This document shows, one piece after another, positions 61,840 to 64,000 of a stretch of DNA of 64,000 bases. Positions within the stretch are counted from its first letter, which is position 1; every line of letters starts with the position of its first letter. This stretch comes from Streptomyces sp. NBC_00878 (GTDB taxonomy: Bacteria; Actinomycetota; Actinomycetes; Streptomycetales; Streptomycetaceae): assembly GCF_026341515.1 (NCBI RefSeq), contig NZ_JAPEOK010000004.1, positions 31,015-95,014 on the forward strand, in the 5' to 3' direction. The translations under genes were made by a program, and so were the position numbers. The notes under the pieces were generated by a model. That model saw only the letters and a program-made list of their open reading frames with translations. It did not search any database and was not told the DNA's origin.

Positions 61840-62657
61840 CGGGCGGCGTCCAATCGAGGCTGCGTGACGTCGATCTGGTCACGGAGGGCGAGATACGTAC
61901 TCAGGCGCAGGCGTCCCTCGCCGTGGTCGCCCCACGAGGGACCCCACGAGTTCCGGAAACGCAGCACGGTGTGGTCGGGCAGAAGCGTTCCGTCTTCGGA
62001 TGCGACGGCCTCGAGGGCGGTGATGCAGACCTCGTGGCCGCCTTCCAGCGTGGAGCCGAGCCAGCCGGGGACGGCGTCGATGAATCCGTCGCGGTCTCTG
62101 GTCTGGGTGAAGGCCTCGTACCAGGGCATGCCCATCAGGACCGGGCCGGTCTGCAGGAGCATGCAGAGCTCTTCAGCCGTGGTGGCGTGCCCGTACTGGT
62201 CGACGACGCCGCGGGCGCGGAGGGCTTTGGCGATGCCGAGGCCAGAGGATCCGCAGTCCTGGGAGGGCCAGGTGTAGTCGTGCCACTGGTCGAGGGTGGT
62301 GGCCTGGGCGTAGAGGTCGATGGCGAAGCGTTCCGCCGCGGTCGCGTCGTTGGTGTCCAGTCCTGCGGCGGCGGCCCGGTCCTTGTCGAGGATCACCGAC
62401 AGCAGTGCCGTGGCGGCGTTCCCCGTGCAGGATCCGAGGGCGTCGACGTCGTCCTCGATGCCGTGGGTCTGTGAGGTGAAGATGCCCTGTGAGGTGAGGT
62501 TCTGCTGGTTCAGGACGGGGATGCGGGGTTCCCACGCGGTCGCGCGCAGCGGCTGCCCGTCATACCTGCGTCGGTAGGCCAGGCTGCGCGGGTCCAGCAC
62601 GAGGTGCCGGCCGAGCTTGCCGGTGACGTCGTACTGCGTGATTTCGAGATTGGGCAC
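61836..62657 (-). CDS. Papain-like (C1) cysteine peptidase, 273 aa
   Basis: The GTG at 62657 follows AGGAG by 9 nt; GTG 62675 would be an earlier start. The C1-fold residues are visible: the nucleophile in DALGSCTGNAATALLSVILD, the His in GSTLEGGHEVCITALEA and the Asn in VLRFRNSWGPSWGDHGEGRL. The Cys is preceded by Ser-Gly-type sequence rather than the usual Gln box, and no secretion signal is present. It may trim tail proteins, help lysis or work as an adhesin-linked peptidase. It overlaps the endolysin start. Confidence 0.75.
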   Translation of the reverse strand: MPNLEITQYDVTGKLGRHLVLDPRSLAYRRRYDGQPLRATAWEPRIPVLNQQNLTSQGIFTSQTHGIEDDVDALGSCTGNAATALLSVILDKDRAAAAGLDTNDATAAERFAIDLYAQATTLDQWHDYTWPSQDCGSSGLGIAKALRARGVVDQYGHATTAEELCMLLQTGPVLMGMPWYEAFTQTRDRDGFIDAVPGWLGSTLEGGHEVCITALEAVASEDGTLLPDHTVLRFRNSWGPSWGDHGEGRLRLSTYLALRDQIDVTQPRLDAAR

Positions 62658-62813
62658 CCGCCCGTGCTCCTGCACTTCCCCGCGCCCAGAGCTGATGTTC
62701 GTGGCGGACCGCTGTGGTGCGGTCGTCCCTCGGGGGCAGGTCTGAGGGCGGAGGGTCGCCCGTGATCTCAGGCTAGGGCCTGGTGGGGCAGGTGTTCCCC
62801 CGGCTTGCTGGGG

Positions 62814-63056
62814 TCAGGAGACCTCGGGCTGGGGGTCCATCTTGGTGGCGGCGAGGATCTCTACCTTCTTTCCGCAGGGTCCGCACTGGATGTTGGGCTG
62901 TCCGGCGTTGGAGTAGACCTCGGGGACTTCCCAGTCGCGCTGGTAGTTGGGGCAGGGCTGCGGGTTGTCGGGGTCGCCGGGCGTGGGCATGGACTGGGTG
63001 TTGCAGCGGACGGTGACGTCGTAGTACGTGGCGGGTTCGAAGACGATGTCGGGCAT
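62814..63056 (-). CDS. Small zinc-ribbon protein in tail module, 80 aa
   Basis: ATG 63056 follows AAGGAGACC. Cysteine pairs lie at TVRCNTQSM, QPCPNYQRD and IQCGPCGKKVEI, a complete zinc ribbon. Two-strand segments (ATYYDVTVR, KVEILAATKM) frame it. It is placed between tail genes and may be a minor tail or assembly protein. No family recognised. Confidence 0.65.
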   Translation of the reverse strand: MPDIVFEPATYYDVTVRCNTQSMPTPGDPDNPQPCPNYQRDWEVPEVYSNAGQPNIQCGPCGKKVEILAATKMDPQPEVS

Positions 63057-63068
63057 GGCGGGGTCTCC

Positions 63069-64000
63069 TTAGGAGGCGATGACGAGGTACCAGATGCTGG
63101 TGTTGGTGGTGTTGGTGCGGTTGACCCAGATGGTCAGGCCGGTTGCGGTGACGCTGGTGGCGGAGCATTCCACGACGGTTCCTGGTGCGGCCGACTGTGC
63201 GGTGACGAACGCGCGGTGGACGGTGCCGGACAGGTTCAGGCCGGTGACGTTGATGGAGGTCGGCGTGTTTGCGACGGGGGTGATGGTGACGCTTCCGGTG
63301 ACGATGTTGCTGGCCGTCATCAGGCCGTCTTTGTCGACTTTGAAGCGGTCGGTGCTGTCGCGGGTGAGGCGCAGCAGGTTTCCGGTGTATCCGACAGCGG
63401 CATCGACGTAGACGGCACTGGAGGATGAGTCGGGCGGGACGACCTGCAGGCGGCCCCCGGACACCTGGGCCAGTCCGGAGATGACGTTCAGGAGGGTGTC
63501 GGGGGTGACGTTGGTGGTGTCGAGGAATCCGATCTGGGCGGTGGTGCCGTCCAGGTGGACGCGTCCGCCGATGACGGTGGCGTTGTTGGAGTCCCGGAGG
63601 CGTTCGGCGACCCAGAAGTCGGAGCCGAAGAAGGTCCGCCACTTCATGTCCGAGTAGCCGCTGCCGGTGAACTGGCCGGAGTTCAGTCCGAGGTCGGCGG
63701 CGCCCGCGGTGGTTTCGACGACGTTGATGACCGCTTCGTTGCTTTGGTCATCGTTGGTGAAGCGGAGGTTCGGGTAGGTGCTGTCGGGATCCAGGTACAG
63801 GAGGGCGCCGTTGTTGCCCTCGAGGAGGAGTCCGCGGTCGGATAGTTCTCCGATGGCGGTTCCCGACGAGTTGTAGATGATGACCTTGTTGGCGCCTGCC
63901 TCGTTGATCGTGATGCGTTCGCCCGAGGTGGCTGTTTGCAGGACGGCTCCGGTGATGGTCCCGCCGGTGATGGTCTTGCCGGTGATGGCGTCCGCCGCCA
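63069..64000 (-). CDS. Tail fibre / minor tail protein, partial
   Basis: The frame is open from the right edge to a stop at 63069, giving at least 310 residues. Repeated ITGKTITGGTITGAVLQTAT-type segments precede a core seen in actinophage minor tail proteins (INEAGANKVIIYNSSGTAIG, then LLLEGNNGALLYLDPDSTYP). The C-terminal part is beta-rich (SLRDS-type, RVHLDGTTAQIGFLDTTNVT, GLTIWVNRTNTTNTSIWYLV). The start is off the window. It heads the visible late operon and would be a receptor-binding or baseplate part. Confidence 0.8.
   Translation of the reverse strand, partial: AADAITGKTITGGTITGAVLQTATSGERITINEAGANKVIIYNSSGTAIGELSDRGLLLEGNNGALLYLDPDSTYPNLRFTNDDQSNEAVINVVETTAGAADLGLNSGQFTGSGYSDMKWRTFFGSDFWVAERLRDSNNATVIGGRVHLDGTTAQIGFLDTTNVTPDTLLNVISGLAQVSGGRLQVVPPDSSSSAVYVDAAVGYTGNLLRLTRDSTDRFKVDKDGLMTASNIVTGSVTITPVANTPTSINVTGLNLSGTVHRAFVTAQSAAPGTVVECSATSVTATGLTIWVNRTNTTNTSIWYLVIAS

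Noticed and set aside
1..64000. CRISPR arrays, rRNA, transposases or IS ends
   Set aside because: I saw no regular short-repeat/spacer pattern, no rRNA, and no DDE transposase or flanking target duplications. The only long repeat found is the 52-bp pair.

Overview
The window is very GC-rich, uses many GTG and some TTG starts, and packs genes into operons whose start and stop codons overlap (ATGA, GTGA or TGATG). Together with WhiB-type regulators, a DnaA box of the Streptomyces form (TTGTCCACA) and tail, holin and lysin genes, this points to a temperate Streptomyces phage, either a prophage or a phage-plasmid. I see no rRNA, tRNA, CRISPR array or IS element.

Layout. 1-725: the end of a leftward operon of unknown small genes. 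948-5049: rightward regulator and wHTH genes (AlpA-like, GntR/UTRA, a replication-protein-like wHTH). 5074-15411: long rightward operons of unknown phage genes, including an XF1762-family protein, an ASCH protein and a frame-broken ParB-like gene. 15415-18457: a leftward LuxR/TrmB-like regulator facing a small secreted peptide with two TPxDTAWG repeats, then an HNH homing endonuclease and a HAD-like gene. 18814-27053: a leftward block with a NERD nuclease, two HTH regulators, small membrane proteins and a ParB-fold protein. 27121-34070: a leftward operon with SSB, WhiB, a RuvC-like resolvase, a DnaQ-like exonuclease, a histone-H1-like protein and a secreted metalloprotease. 34146-35702: three small genes. 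36403-42806: a plasmid-like maintenance and replication module (ParA, ParB, three identical palindromes that are candidate parS sites, DciA, and a Rep-like wHTH protein with two DnaA boxes inside its gene). 42807-49994: Dam-like and C5 methyltransferases, a second WhiB protein and a Sak4-like ATPase. 50060-52842: a divergent promoter, a GIY-YIG zinc-ribbon endonuclease and small zinc proteins. 52889-57641: a degenerate tyrosine recombinase, a short serine recombinase with a palindrome-overlapped promoter, and small genes. 57667-64000: the late structural and lysis end, read leftward (tail fibres with collagen repeats and a lectin fold, holin, endolysin, C1-like peptidase, tail protein running off the edge).

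Two cis-acting systems tie the window together. Six promoters at five loci share the 14-bp palindrome GGCATTGCAATGCC or a close variant. In each, the palindrome overlaps a TTGCAA/TTGCAT -35 box placed exactly 17 bp from the -10 box, which suggests a phage-wide repressor or activator regulon. Separately, three copies of TTTTACGGCCGTAAAA lie in and beside the parAB operon. A 52-bp imperfect direct repeat (36044 and 51789) brackets the parAB/rep/methylase block. Partition, replication initiation, recombinase and virion genes on one replicon would fit a phage-plasmid, or a phage that acquired a plasmid module. Two genes (a ParB-like gene at 9401 and the Dam methylase at 43166) carry apparent single-base frameshifts.
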